Shown here in pieces: positions 10,599-23,007 of a DNA stretch of 64,000 bases. The stretch is from Prostheceraeus crozeri. Lineage: Eukaryota > Platyhelminthes > Polycladida > Euryleptidae. Position numbers and translations under genes: made by a program. The stretch spans positions 62,001-126,000 of the forward strand of contig CAJQUW010009248.1 in assembly GCA_907163375.1 (NCBI GenBank), given 5' to 3'. Position 1 is the stretch's first letter. Every line of letters starts with the position of its first letter. Under the pieces are notes generated by a model. It was not told the origin of the DNA. It worked only from the letters and a program-made list of their open reading frames with translations, and made no database searches.

Positions 10599-13500
10599 CA
10601 CGTGATATTGGGACCTAGATAAAGACTCTGACTTTAGAAATACTTTAAAATGAAACATTGACTATTTGCATGTAAGAAATTCATGAAAATCTGAAGGCTG
10701 CATTTGGATTTGCATAATTACACACTGATAGAATAATCTGAAATATAGCAGTGGTACTCCAGAAAAAGCATTTTATTTACATTGAATTGATGAGTGATAT
10801 TTATCCATAAACCATGCCACCGTTCTCAGTGAGGAAGATTCTTCGTCAATTATATGCACAATTGACTGGCATGAAATGTTGTCAGCTTATCTTAAATCTT
10901 CATAATTATGAAAAACAAATGCCATCAGATTTTAGAGGATATATTTTCCTTTCACAAACATTTCCATGCTTGTGTGGAGAAAGAATGTCAGCAATTACCT
11001 CAAGTAATGAGCTAAGCTTCCTGTCTCATGTGCCTATTATCTAGTCGCCGTTTTTGTTTACATGAGAAAGGTGATTGATTAATTTTTTCCACTATTTCAG
11101 ACTTGGATGGAAGATAAGTTACATTCTCACATGATATTTTATTTGATTAAAAAAAGCGTTTTTTGGTACTGTCCAGGATTCGTTATAATAAATCTGATTT
11201 GTATTATTCCATTGATATTGCACTACATGTGAATGTTGATGTAGCAGCTGTTTTGTATTGCGGATGCTTAGCAAATTGACATAATTTTTTATAAAGCACC
11301 GAACAATGGAGTGTGAATCTTAAATTGTCAAAGCATCAGCTTAAATTCTGCTGGTCTTTATACAAATTGTAGATCCACATGTATATGAAGAGTTTGGATG
11401 CAAAACACGATAAGCCCCATTGACATCTAGATGCGAAGAGCAATAACTGCCATGCTTGCTTGCAAAGCGTGACAAGCGCCACTTCATCCACGAAGAACAG
11501 CAGCGTCTGACGTTTGTACGTACTGAGGACTTGGCTTGAGATCGCACCGCTTGTCTCGTTGCAAGCAAAAACAAAAAGGTCTCGAGGGAAATTGATTTCG
11601 GGTTCTCCCACATTTGGGGACTGTTGAAAGATTTTCCAAGGCACCGCATTGGAAACTGTGTGTGCTATGTGTCGGCAACGTGTGTCAGGAGATTTGTGGG
11701 CCTACAACTTTATAGATTCCACTATTGCCCTGGCTTCCCAATTGGCTGTCATGCAAAACGCTATATTGTTTGTGGTTCATTTTTTATCAGAAACTTTTAT
11801 CAGAAAGACAACCTTTGTACGTAATTGTCGACTGTGACTACTTGTAACATACCGTACAACAAGCTTTAACAAGCTTCGTTCGATGAAAATATATGTTTTA
11901 GACAGCTTTCGTGTTTCTACAGTATTTTGTAACTGGTAATACCGGTGTCATCAATGTTCAAATGCCGAAAGACTGATTTTTAAAAAGGGTCGGGTACCCA
12001 AGTCACGCCATCATTGGTACTGAAACGATAAAAAGATATGTATTAAAAGATGTGATTGTAAGGAAATATACAATTTAAAATTAGATTAATTTTCGACAAA
12101 TATTTTGCACATAAGTAGCGTATCATGAACTCCAAATCGTTCTTTATAGATAGGTTTTAGTCTATTTTCATTATTTTGCATAAACAAAGGCACAATGAGG
12201 TTCCTAACATTGATCAAAATCGTGCCAGCGAAACTTATTTTCATGGTGAGAAAATGTCACCCTCGGGCACAATTTGGTTAACCCATCTCATATCTTAATT
12301 ATCAGCATCAAACATCAAAACTGAAGATTTGTGTTAGTCAAAAAATCGTTCAATAACGTGATATTTTCGGCACAAAAATTCACGGTTTTTTTCAAAACAG
12401 CCATGAATGAAGGTTATCGGAATAATAAAAGTTTTCAAGTCAAATGGTTTCCTGAAATCCCATTTTAGTTTTCGAAAAGGATTCTTTAAGTCACATATTA
12501 ATGGTTTTCAGACCTGATGATGCAGTTGTACGCTTGTCTGCATGTGAATCTCTTTTCAGTTTCATTTTGAGACCTAAATCAAAAAAACCGACGGCCGTTG
12601 TGCAGTGTATATGATTATTATTAACCATTACCGTATTAACCGTCAAAAAATGTTTGTTCGATTATTTCAACCATGATGCTAATTGAAATTCAAATAGACT
12701 TGGATCTGTGCACATAGGCCTTTTAATGTCATCGATGCATTTGCTTTTTATTATTAACTTTTGCAATTGCGGGCATTTTGAACGGCTACGTTGACACCTG
12801 CTTAGTTCTGATATGTTTTTGAGCATACTATATATTAGCACTCAGATTTCGTCTTTTACTTCCCGATGATGGACACTGGATGGTGACAAAAATTTATTGC
12901 ATAAATTGATAATAAAAAGTAAATGTAGGCATCATTTATTTGGTTCTTCCCAAACTTTTCACTAAATACTCAACACAATAATGATCACATTTAACTGTGC
13001 CGGTTGGATTATTAAGATATAACATTACTATCAATAAAATTTTATTTCTTTGCACCTGTTGAAAAGTTGATATTTATATGTAAAATAGACTGTGCAAATG
13101 TATGCTTCTCAGCGTCTGGACACCTCTTCAGCTCATGAAGAATTATCATTCAGTGCATGGACAAATATTAGTACAATAGGTTTAAAACTTCATTACTATA
13201 TTTTGTGAAAAGATTAATTTTTCAATTAAATATCCTTTTTCGTGCGATAGTAGTTCATTATTTGATGTTGCACCTAGATGTCATTGAATTACATTTTCTA
13301 CAAGGAGAACTCTTGTGTCCACACAGTGTCCTTTTGTTTTCTTATCAAAATATAGAGAAGGGTTTCATCGTTAGGCTCCTTCTGGCCTCTTTTGAAAAAC
13401 CCAAGAAATTTTCTCCAATGATCTTTCAACTGAATCAACTCCACTTACAACTACAAGTGTCAACACTTCATTTCAAGATAATGTACTCGTAGAATACAAT

Positions 13501-14016
13501 ACTTGTTTGCATCCATCTCGTTTACCATACAATTGCATCTCATTTAATGCTTTTCAATTAGACAGTGAACATTTAAGGAACTTTAATGGCAAATGACAAT
13601 CAATTGTCAAAACCATTTCTGAATCGTTTTAGCTATTTGACAATTCCCTCGGGCGTTTATAAACTAACAATTAATTTGAGATTCTTGTTTTGTACCACAG
13701 GATTTTGGTTTTACATGCCCCGTCTCTGATTGGCTGATTGAAAACAACACACAAAATGTCTGGTATCCATCCTTCCTATGTCCTTGGTAGTGAGTGGATG
13801 AGAGTGTAGGTGATATACAACAGCATCCTTTGATGGGAGCTGAAGAATTGTTATCAAAATGTAGTCAGAAGCAATAACCTGAATGCAATTCGGCGAGAGT
13901 CGCAATAAAAGCCAAGCAATCCAACTCAACTCCTCCATCATCGTGTTACCGCCGCACCATCTCAGCGGCCTTTCTCACGTCACGCGTCACGCCTCCTCCG
14001 TGACGGTTTTGACAAT
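10599..14016. other. Intergenic, no gene recognised
   Basis: A 3.4-kb AT-rich stretch. Overlapping minus-strand ORFs of about 100 residues at 11,336-11,649 are unusually long for this DNA, but they overlap each other in different frames and show no family motif I know. The 13,205-13,492 and 13,711-13,941 ORFs also look like chance. Nothing else is supported. Confidence 0.45.
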
Positions 14017-14345
14017 TTGAAGATGTGGAATATGCAAGTCAACAACGGTCCTCTTTTTCTAAAGTGTGCCTCCAAATCAATCGCTGCCACCCGGAGACGA
14101 CCTCCTCGAATGCAATGGGTCCGACTGAACCAACTCCGCTCCAACACCGCTCGCGTGGCTGCAACCCTCCAGCGATTGGGCTTTCGACAATCCGCCTCCT
14201 GTGCTTGTTGTCATCCAGCTCAAACAGTGGACGCATAATCTCGCAATGCGGAGGCCACAGGTCTCCTGGTGACCTGCAACTCATTCGTGATCCTGATACT
14301 GGCTTGAGAAATTGGCTTCAAGAGTTAAAAATTGAACTTCAAATT
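14017..14345 (+). pseudogene. C-terminal LINE remnant
   Basis: Plus-strand translation gives WVRLNQLRSNTARVAATL, GFRQSASCACCHPAQTVD and, in a second frame, HRSPGDLQLIRDPDTGL then NWLQELKIEL and a stop. This order matches the C-terminal zinc-knuckle-like region of LINE reverse transcriptases (W-x-x-LNRLRTG, ACxCG, QTxxHI, then WIxxLxxxL at the end). One frame change is visible between the two halves. It is a short 5'-truncated copy of a family different from the (TC)n-tailed LINEs. Confidence 0.65.
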
Positions 14346-14978
14346 TGCGTGTTTGGCATACGAATACATACGTGTACACGTGTATACTTGAATGTCACTG
14401 CACTGAACAAAACATATCATTTTGAAGAAGACGTGAGACATAGGGAAGAATGTGTTTCGGCTCTGCGAGCACCTGACATTTGAAATCAGGTGACAGAAAA
14501 TGAAGGATGTGCTCAGAATTGCCTAAGAGTGTGTTGTGCAGTCTTATCGACGTTGACATTCAATATTGTAGGAGATTCTGGAGCGCTCTACTCGTGCAAT
14601 CACAGTGATCACCGCAAATAATTTAATTAGCTCTTTGCTGAATATTTTAAAGCATTTTTCGTCATCTTCTGTAATTGCAACAAATAATGGAGTAGTATTC
14701 AAAATAATGTGACCTTAGTAAACTTGTTTCAGAGACTCTGAGTTGAGAATTGGGCTGAGAACTCGAAAGACTAACAAACATATTGAAAATGTGCAGGAAA
14801 AGCAAATATCTGTTTCTAACTTCAATCTTTTAATGAGAATAAGCTCTAGGCGTGTGACATCATTTGCCTCATTTTGTTTATTGACGACATTTTTTTCCTT
14901 TTCTTCTTTTTTCCTCTGATTTATTGTCAATAATTGTTCTATTTTATCTAATGTAAATATTCATTCCTTTATTAAGCA
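14346..14978. other. Intergenic spacer
   Basis: No gene recognised between the LINE remnant and the MITE. Confidence 0.4.
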
Positions 14979-15252
14979 CACTGTAAACTGTAGATTACGA
15001 AAGCTGGCTGATTTTTCACTACGAAACCGATGTACAAAACGAGAATAACAAAATGTACGAAAGCACTATTGTTCGTGTTAAAAAGACAACGAAAATGATT
15101 AGCTTCCCTATTGGATGATTAAGATAATACAATAGGAAAGCCAATCGCTTTCGCAGTGTATGGTCACGAACAATAGCGTTTTCCTACATTCTGCTATTCT
15201 CCCTTTCTACATCGGTTTCGTAAGTATCTTTCGTATCGTACAGTTTACAGTG
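14979..15252. mobile_element. CACTG-ended palindromic MITE
   Basis: The ends are inverted copies: CACTGTAAACTGTA at 14,979 and TACAGTTTACAGTG ending at 15,252. Similarity continues inward through ACGAAACCGATGTA and the tract around ACGAACAATAG, so the whole 274 bp folds imperfectly on itself. No coding capacity. The CACTG termini fit a CACTA/EnSpm-like non-autonomous element, but no clean 2-3 bp target duplication is seen, so the superfamily is tentative. Confidence 0.65.
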
Positions 15253-15489
15253 TACTTCTTAATTCTGGGGCATATGTCTGTCGATTGACTGTTGTGGTTG
15301 CCTGTATCATTGTTTGCTGCCTGTTGTCGGATTTCTATGGCATTGTGCATTTGTGATGTGAGTTAGTGTGAAAAGCTACAACAAAAGTCTGGTCTCGCCA
15401 TTTGTTTCAATTGTTATCATGACCTGTGCCTGAAGGGAAGAAAGGTCCTCAATATTATAGCTATCAAGAAACACATCGTTTTACTTGAG

Positions 15490-16110
15490 CATGTAATCCA
15501 AGAGACTTGGAGCTGTGAACATGGACTGCAAATAAATAAAAGAAAATGCAAAGTTATGATTATCAAAAAGGAAATCTGCCCTTACGTCATCCTTATGACA
15601 TTGATGTAGTGAAAGAGTTAAAGATTCTTCATTTACAGTAATGACCTCAAGTGGACTCTCCATACAGATGTGATTGTTCGAAGAGCTGGCAGCATAATCC
15701 ACATTTTTAAGAAACTGAAGAACAACTTGCCTGTGGAATGTCTAATATCTCAGTACATAATGGTCCTATCTTGAACTTGCTTGAGTATTGTTGACCAATA
15801 TTTATTGGTATGAGTGCCGGAAATCAGGATAAACTAGAGAAAGTTCGTCGACGTTGTCACCGGATCGCTGGCGGAGATTACTGACAAATGCTCCAACTTC
15901 GCTCCTTTGTGGCTACGACGTTATGAGCGTGACCTTAAAGTTCTACACCAGCTCGAAAGCAATGACAGCACACTTCATCATATTTGTCCAAAACCATATC
16001 AACGCTCCAGACATTTTGAGCCTCCATTGCCACGCACAAGCAGGAGGCACAACTCATTTCTTCCATTACTTATTCGTATATGCTTACTGCATTAATTTAC
16101 TTTTTGACTC
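15490..16110 (+). pseudogene. LINE remnant, RT thumb and C-terminus
   Basis: Three plus-strand frames in order give WSCEHGLQINKRKCKVMI, NDLKWTLHTDVIVRRAG followed by IHIFKKLKNNLPVECL, and ERDLKVLHQLESNDS ending with LPRTSRRHNSFLPLL. The same order is seen in the C-terminal third of the LINE at 5703-8275 and the one at 46,894-48,720. It is frameshifted several times and lacks the (TC)n tail. It is an older relative of those two elements. Confidence 0.65.
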
Positions 16111-18114
16111 CGAAACATTTGCGATTGTAATTTTCATTTTTTTAAATATATATATGTACTAATTCTACTACTTGGGTTCTAATATACGTGTAATTTGTTT
16201 AATTGAATATATTTCAGTAGCTATTTCATTGAGCACTGCAAATCTATTTTTATTGGCAACTCGGGATCGCAAGGACCTTGACATAAATGAAGATCATTTA
16301 ATGAAGCCCGTTAACTTTGAGAATAATTATAAACCAATACATTGTGTGGTTCTGGCCATGGTCTGTGCCATTTACTGTGAATTCTCTGATTGTCTGAGCG
16401 GTGCAAAAAGCAATAGCCAATGTTTCTGACATTCGCAATTAAAATCGCACGGACTATCACAACACTGATTTAAATCTAAAAACTTAGTAAGCAAGACCAT
16501 TGTGTGGTATGTCATACTTACTGAAATTTCTAACTTTAAGAGACTACAACGCTTGCGGTGAATTTTCACCAACTTTGAGATGAGCTAAAACATCATTAGG
16601 ACACAAATAGTTTACGGAAACCAATGCCAAAATGGCGCAATTGCCTTTGATGTTGTATACTTTGATATGAGTAGCTCATACTTTCAAACCTTACCTTTGT
16701 TTCATCTAATGGCTTTGATTTTTGCTCAATTCCTTTGATTTTAGATTCCTATTCAATTGATTTACAAGCAATTATTTCTCGGATGAAAACAATTACAAGC
16801 TAAAACGATGGAAATCTACCGGTATTAAATGTTGATTGCGCTAATGCTTTCGTTCCGAAAGTTATTCGGACATTCGTTGATGCCGCATGAGGATATCGAC
16901 ATCAAAGACTGAGTCATTTTGAATAGTTTACCTGTTATCAATTACAGTCTGTCGACGAATGCTTGATTAAAATAATCACACAATCTAACGGGAATCGGGC
17001 TTGATTTGAAATTAAAATTGTACTGTAGATGAAAGCTTTGGAAGACGGAAACCGATACCCATTGATAAGAGCCACTTGTATTATATTGTAGTGTGGCGGA
17101 AGGCATTGAACTTCAAAATGGGACGGACGGGTTTGAAACTGCTGAGATTGAAAATAAATTAACTGCATGCAAGGAAAGCTGACGTGTCTTTGGTATTATC
17201 AGCGAGATAATTCAACTGTGCACCGAACTGTCAGAAAATCTTATAGAACTTCGAACAAGAAGTGTTAAAAAATGCAATCATAAATAGCGCTCAAATAATA
17301 TTCAATTCCGACAGGATATCAAAGCTATTCTTGAATAAGATGAAGCGAATAAAGATTGAGGATAGCTAGAAAATTCAGGAATTGTTTTGCGGGAATATTC
17401 TATTCTGTTCACACTAATTGATGAATGAAGCAATAAAAGTATATCGCATAAATAGCGTATCTATTTGCGTTTTGCGCACGTATCCTTGTCACAACGCGTC
17501 TGATGTGTGTGTTATTTCGGTGTCAAGTCGAAATGGTTTCCATAATGGTCTTGATGAGACTGTTCTAGGGACCGCCACAAAATATAGTTTTGAAACAGAA
17601 ACAATTTCAGCAGTATATAAAATATGGGCGTCTGTTAAAATTTGAGCCGAAAAATCAATCTCATCTGACATGACAGTTTCAACTTCTAGAAATTGACAGA
17701 GACTTTTGACTTTCTGGCTATTATTTTATCAGATGATTTTATTACATTACAATTAATGATTTATACATTTTTTGAATCATAAAAATTCTAATGCTGAAAT
17801 CATTTCCATTATCAAATTTTTGTTTTGTGGTTTCTTTTTGGGCAGTTTTATGAAGATCATCTTCAGGACCATTTTGTACGAAGACCATTTTGACCTGGAC
17901 CCGCTGTTTAAGTCTATATCCTCTTAGTTGTACAATCGGTGACTGCTCTGTTCTACCAAAGTTATGTCAGCCAACAGCATGAGCATTTTATAAACAACAT
18001 TGACATCCGCCAATTGTCATCTATTCATTAACTATACACCAATACCTTCAACACAATGTTTCAATGAATTACGAATGACAATGCTGTTATTGACAACAAA
18101 GGTCTGTCGCAGTA
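16111..18114. other. Intergenic, no gene recognised
   Basis: AT-rich host DNA with only short chance ORFs. I see no RNA gene, repeat boundary or recognisable protein motif. Confidence 0.45.
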
Positions 18115-18254
18115 CATTGAATATCTAACACTATTAAGTCAATACAAGACGCCAAAATCTTTGATTCCCCGACCGCACTCGCCTGACCTAGGAATCGAAC
18201 CGAAGTCCTCGGTGGAGACGAGATCGCACCTTCTTCACTAAGCCACGCTAACGG
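18115..18254 (-). mobile_element. tRNA-derived SINE, copy 1
   Basis: On the minus strand it begins AGCGTGGCTTAGTGAAG, an RNA polymerase III A box (TGGCTTAGTGAAG), and carries the B box GGTTCGATTCC about 45 bases later. It then runs into a short unrelated body ending ATATTCAATG. Length is about 140 bp. It is homologous throughout to the plus-strand copy at 18,427-18,572. Confidence 0.75.
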
Positions 18255-18426
18255 TTCAAAGGAGTGCGAGTGAAGGCAAAAGTCATTTCCAAGTGATATC
18301 AACAGCGTATTGTCCTATTATTATTGACAGAATACTACCAGCAATCATGTTGTAGCGAGACAGCATATCAGCATGTCATTCGAATACGTCACACAGTAGA
18401 TTGACGACACTCGCATTCTTTTTGTA

Positions 18427-18572
18427 CCGTCAGCGTGGCCTAGTGAAGAAGGTGCGAGTTCGTCTCCATCGTGGACTTCAGTTCGATTCCTATGTCGGAC
18501 GAGTGCGGTTGGGGAATCAAGGGTGCTGGTGTATTGTATTGACAGTTGTCATTCTCTTTAGATATTCAATGA
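18427..18572 (+). mobile_element. tRNA-derived SINE, copy 2
   Basis: This second copy is in the opposite orientation, 172 bp from copy 1. Its A box is TGGCCTAGTGAAG and its B box is AGTTCGATTCC. The 3' body again ends ATATTCAATG. Differences scattered along the length show the two copies are independent insertions or an old inverted duplication and not a recent one. Confidence 0.75.
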
Positions 18573-19959
18573 TGCTATTATATCCGCAAAATCAGTATGA
18601 AATAAAAAGGCATTTATTTCATTCTTCATGTCTAAGCCGCTATTCTTGTTGAATTTAAATGAGGAATGACATTTCGACATAAAGTGAACATGACTTTGTT
18701 GACTCACTTAGACACATAGATATTGACAACAGCAGCTGACATCAACAAAGAAACACTGTAGACTGTAGCAATCAAAATGACGCAAAACAAATCGGGGGAT
18801 CAAGAAAAGCAAAAACAAATATAAAATCATGATTAGGACGAAGTATAGCAAATTAATAAAAGAAACTCACAAAAGTTTCAAATAGAAAAGAAACTCTTTC
18901 TGTGCACCCAAATTTCCGTTTTAAACCGTCATCGGTTTAAATTTTTACTGCCAATTGTAGGAAGTGTCTATATAAAAGTGTTGCAGCCACCTTTCCGAAT
19001 TATTTCATTAGTACAATATTAATTTGTATCATTAATTTTATTTAAATCCATGCTGAGATTACTGATGTCAAGAGTTTATCTGACCATATACGGAAAAATT
19101 TTGATCCTTTAAACGTTTTGTAAATAATAAGAAAAGCCTCTCTTAATTTTAAATTTATTGAACACAACATGCTTCAACCAACTCCCCTTCACGTTCAACG
19201 TTGGACTAAGGTGACAGAGACAGCTGTCATCACAATTTGACGAATCTTTGACGAAGCATGCATCGATTGATTTGTCAAATTGTTTTCACTTGCACCGCTG
19301 TCACACAGAATAGGGTGTCTTCCATCTTCAATTTGGGATTGCCCTTTTATTGTGTGTAGAAAATAATGCAACCTATCACACAGGAAAAGTTATAAGGCGT
19401 CGTCCATCGGACATAAAACATGAAATCATGCAGCTGAGGAAGTTCATTTCCATCATCCATCAGGCGTCAGCCGCGAAACTGTTATGCAATGAGAACAATG
19501 TGAAGTGACGTCTGAGGGAAGATATAGGAAGCTGTGATTTGTGAAGAAGAAGCAGTGTATCAGAAAACAGCTCTTTGTTCACCATGTCAGACGAGGACAA
19601 GAATGAGGGAGAGAAGAGCTTAGACAGTTGCCACCGCAACGGTTAATAGTAAAAAAATAGCCATGACTGAATCGGAAATGGATTTCCCTAGTATGACTGC
19701 ATGGATGATGGAGGACGCCTTAATCTGTATCCCTTCAGAAGAGGTCAGTCTTTTGTCCACTTGTGAATAAAACAACATTCGCCGTTTTTGCAGGAGATGA
19801 GGAAATTTGAAGAACTGTCCGGTAAAGAAGAGTTGTTCTGCAACACTTGATGGTTTGTCTTCAAGTCAGGGATCTACAATCAGGAGTTCGAGTGCACTTC
19901 ATCATACATTTGTCGGCCTCCTTTTTAGCAAACCTGGTGGAACTCAATCCAGTCATTTA
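18573..19959. other. Intergenic, no gene recognised
   Basis: Host DNA. Short open frames near 19,540-19,740 (with EMDFPSMTAWMMEDAL) are not recognised and are broken on both sides. Confidence 0.4.
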
Positions 19960-20215
19960 AATCTGAGATGCCTCTCGAAAAATTAGCCGACAGACAGAAC
20001 GAGTTTCTGCAGTGAACGAGGCCGAAAGTGAGACTTTCACAGAATGAAGTACACCCTATGCCTACTACGAATCTGCACATCTGCCGAGTTCTAGTGCGTT
20101 CCTCTTCTTGTCAGACAAGATCAAAGAAAAATACTTGTAAATCCAATGGGACGCAGATTGCAGTTTTTGGCTAAAATGAAATTTTCTATGTTTTCTCTGA
20201 TTAAACGAAAACTAC
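19960..20215 (+). repeat. Left arm of a diverged inverted repeat flanking Polinton A
   Basis: The stretch from ACAGAACGAGTTTCTGC through TCTTCTTGT and ATCAAAGAAAAA to GATTAAACGAAAA is repeated in inverse orientation at about 42,070-42,305, beyond the other end of the Polinton. Identity is partial with small indels. The left arm runs to within a few bases of the Polinton end, whereas on the right about 210 bp of unique DNA separates the element from its arm. Confidence 0.7.
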
Positions 20216-20218
20216 TGA

Positions 20219-20903
20219 AGTAGTAAGTAAAACTCCACTTCTGGACCGCGCAAGATGGCCGCCGTCGCTGACGTCCCCCCCTCTGGAACGGCAGAGTGTC
20301 GTGGTCGGCCGCCGCGGTGCTTTGAGTCTGACTCCCCCCCCCTCTGGAACGACAGAGTGTCGTGGTGTGCCGGCCAAGTGAGTCCGAAAGGTTCGCTGAC
20401 GTCCCCCCCCTCTGGCCGGCCGTCGTATAGCGCGCGGTGATGTGCTGTCCAGGTTGGCGTGGTGTGCCGGCCAGGTTGGGAGGGTGGACTGTTGTAGCTC
20501 ACCTGAAAAAATCCTAAGTGTCAGAGTGGCTTTGTATGGGTAAAATTTTGAAATTTTTCCAAAGTGTGTCATTTCGACCTGGGACCTTCACCAAAACATT
20601 TTTCATCAAATTTCACGGACCCCCCCCCCCCCGACAGCAATCTTCTAACTTTGGTTCTAGTGAGCGGATTTTGTCTTACAGCTACTCGTTTGAAAGAGGA
20701 GAAAAAACTGCTCGACGCCATTTTTGCCGCGAGTCAATCGGACCAGCCGTTCAAAAGTTAGAGCTGTTACAAGATTTTAGGTCGGAGCTCACCTGAAAAA
20801 ATCCTAAGTGTCAGAGTGGCTTTGTATGGGTAAAATTTTGAAAATTTTCCAAAGTGTCGCATTTCGACCTGGGAGCTTCACCAAAACATTTTTCATCAAA
20901 TTT
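20219..20903 (+). repeat. Left terminal inverted repeat of Polinton A
   Basis: About 685 bp. The outer 270 bp are GC-rich and built from repeated C7-C9 runs followed by TCTGGAACGGCAGAGTGTCG and GTGTGCCGGCCAGG, with TGACGTC just before several C-runs. The inner part holds two direct copies (from 20,495 and 20,785) of a module starting AGCTCACCTGAAAAAATCC. The whole pairs with 41,219-41,859. Open frames seen across it are by-products of the repeats and not genes. Confidence 0.85.
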
Positions 20904-21040
20904 CTCCGAACGAGGGGGGGCAGGTTAGTGAAATTTGATGAAACATGTTTTGGTAAAGGTCCCAGGTCGAAATTCGGAAGTTTTAAATTTTTCAAAATTT
21001 TCACCACACTGGAGCTCTCACACTTAGGAATTTTTTCACT
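20904..21040 (-). repeat. Inverted extra copy of the inner TIR module
   Basis: Directly inside the left terminal repeat, AAATTTGATGAAACATGTTT through GGTCCCAGGTCGAAA to CACACTTAGGAATTTTTT is an inverted, diverged copy of the module at 20,785-20,903. The two form a hairpin around a G-run. It is not seen at the right end. Confidence 0.7.
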
Positions 21041-21207
21041 TGTGGCATGTTACATGGACATGTGCCAACGGACCGACTTCCCGTGGTCATATGAGAATGG
21101 TTCAGGTGTCATATGATAGAGAATGATAAGACGAATCGTTTGCAACAAACCGCATGTCGCTACAATGAATACTTTCGGAGATAGAGCCATTTTAAGTTTT
21201 CTTCCGA

Positions 21208-21235
21208 GCATATATAAACCCCCGACAACGTAAGT
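21208..21235 (+). promoter_or_regulatory. TATA promoter and 5' splice donor, left block
   Basis: CATATATAAACC at 21,209-21,220 is a good TATA box. About ten bases beyond, AACGTAAGT (donor at 21,230) offers a splice donor. Acceptor-like tracts lie at about 21,821 and 21,838, just before the ATG at 21,841. This suggests a leader intron of about 0.6 kb for the next gene. Inferred from consensus only. Confidence 0.5.
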
Positions 21236-21840
21236 CTGATCACTTCATCGAAAGACGAGGTAAGCGACGGTCGTCGCTCTGAGCTCCCGATATCGGGTGT
21301 TTCAAAGGACTCTATCTTTTGAAGTAGGCAAGCTATCTTCTTACTTCAAAGTTTGTATGATAGAGTTTGATAGTGTTTTTACTACTGATAAAATTTTTTA
21401 AAAGTAGTATGAGTAGTAAAATGCGGAATTTTTTAAAAATTCTTAATTTTCAGTTTTTTCAAAGTTTTAACATGTAGACTAAGGTTTTCAAGTATGCTGA
21501 GTTCAAACCTGCTATCAGATTTGAAATTTAACTAAGTGTAAGGCAGTTTTGAGGGGTTAGATCCCAGCTACTGATCACTACCTTTGACTCGGCGTTGCTG
21601 TTACCACTTTGGGGCAGTGACAATGATGTCTTCAGCTGTAAAGAGCGGGTATCGGGGAAGATCTCTCACTTCCCTAGTGATCAGTACAAGGCCTTCGGGC
21701 TGTCGACGGGATCGAGTGCCACTCACTATACTCAAATCTATCATTCTGACTAAGTGTAATGCTTTAGGAATATGACTGTACTACATGATTCAAAACTTAT
21801 ACAAATTTCATTATCTTACAGTTAACAAGAAATCTCAGGC

Positions 21841-23007
21841 ATGGCTAACGATAAGAACCGCAAATTCCATATTAAAATGTGTACCTGTGGGCGAATAAAT
21901 CGCAGCGCGGACGCCAAGGCTCATGTCAAGAAGGCGGGCACCGACCACATGATTATCCTGAATAGGGTTGCGTGTGTGAAGTGTAGAGTGTTGAAGGGTG
22001 ATGAGGATGAGGCGCGTTTTTAGAGAGTGCATGCTGACTGTAGTGGAGGTTTGGTGAATGACTTGCGATTCACGCAGTTGATTGTTGAAGAGAGGGAGCG
22101 AATGTTGGCGATAGAGCGAGAGGGTAAGGTTGAGAATGTTGTTGAGAATGTTGTTGAGAATGATGAGTTGGCGAGAGCAGTTGCGTCGTTGGAGGCTGAG
22201 ATTGGGCGAAAGAGAGTGCTTGAGAGTGATGATGAGGATGATATGGATTTAGATAGGGAGCGTGTGAGGAAGTTGAGCTCTTCGTCGTCGGAGGTGTCAA
22301 ACATTGTCATCACCGACCCCCCGAAGAGCTCATCTTCTCCAAAAGTGAAGAGTGGTGGGATTCGTATGCAGTCGGCGAGGTGGTTAAAGGATGAAGAGAA
22401 AAAGCATGTGCCGCAGCAGATGGCGCATGATTTGTTGGTAAATAAGTATGAGAGTTTGAAGAAGGTGAAGGATGAAGTTGTGAAAGAGTTGGATGAGTTG
22501 AAAAAGAAGGAACTGAAGTCGATGGAGGTAGCGGATGAGAATATTCGAATGAGGCGTAGTGTGACTGATTTGAAGAATAAGACGCGAGAGTTGGAAGAGA
22601 AGAATGATGACTGTCAGAAGAGGGCGAGTGCTGCGGAGAGAAGAATGAGAGATGCAGAAGCGAAGTTTGAGGAGATGATGAAGGAGATGAGTGTGTTGAG
22701 AGCGAGAAATGTTGAGTTGGAGAGGACTGTGGCTCGGCGGGGTGATGAGAGGCAGGCGTTTGAGAAGTTGGAGCGCATGAGGGATGAGTGGAATCGTGTG
22801 AATGAGGATAGGTTGTTTGAGTTTCACATCCCTATTCGGGATAATCATTTGGACGGCGAAGTACTCGTCAATCAAAATCTGGACGAGTCAATAATTTGCT
22901 ATAACGGCCATCCGACGAAAAAATGCCTACATGTCAGCCTGAGAATGCGCGGCCATCTCCACAAATTCTCTATTCGGAAGCGCGCGAGACTGCCAAAGGA
23001 TGGCTAA
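21841..23007 (+). pseudogene. Polinton A zinc-finger/coiled-coil protein, unknown role
   Basis: I do not recognise this protein. The N-terminal 60 residues carry paired Cys (C14, C16 and C45, C48) with His28 and His36, suggesting a small zinc-binding fold. Downstream comes an acidic segment (ESDDEDDMDLD), a Ser-rich stretch, and about 160 residues rich in Lys, Glu, Arg and Leu heptads (KKVKDEVVKELDELKKKE and beyond) that should form a long coiled coil. A Lys/Arg-rich tail follows. The gene looks broken about once. It sits alone between a TATA box and the tandem repeats at 23.6 kb. Copy B lacks this end, so there is no comparison. Confidence 0.55.

Noticed and set aside
11336-11678. Overlapping minus-strand ORFs of about 100 aa
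   Set aside because: Three frames open at once, no family motif, no supporting promoter or splice signals.
13205-13492. 95-aa plus-strand ORF
   Set aside because: Leu/Phe-rich with no recognisable domain, in AT-rich DNA; consistent with chance.
19540-19760. Possible host exon
   Set aside because: Short frame with acidic residues, but stops on both sides and no convincing splice sites.
20201-20800. Several ORFs of 60-120 aa across the Polinton end
   Set aside because: They translate GC-rich terminal repeats in multiple frames and are mirrored at 41,361-42,004 and 48,739-49,363; repeat by-products and not genes.
22020-22875. Long minus-strand ORFs opposite the coiled-coil gene
   Set aside because: Leu/His/Ser-rich antisense shadows of a Lys/Glu-rich coiled coil.
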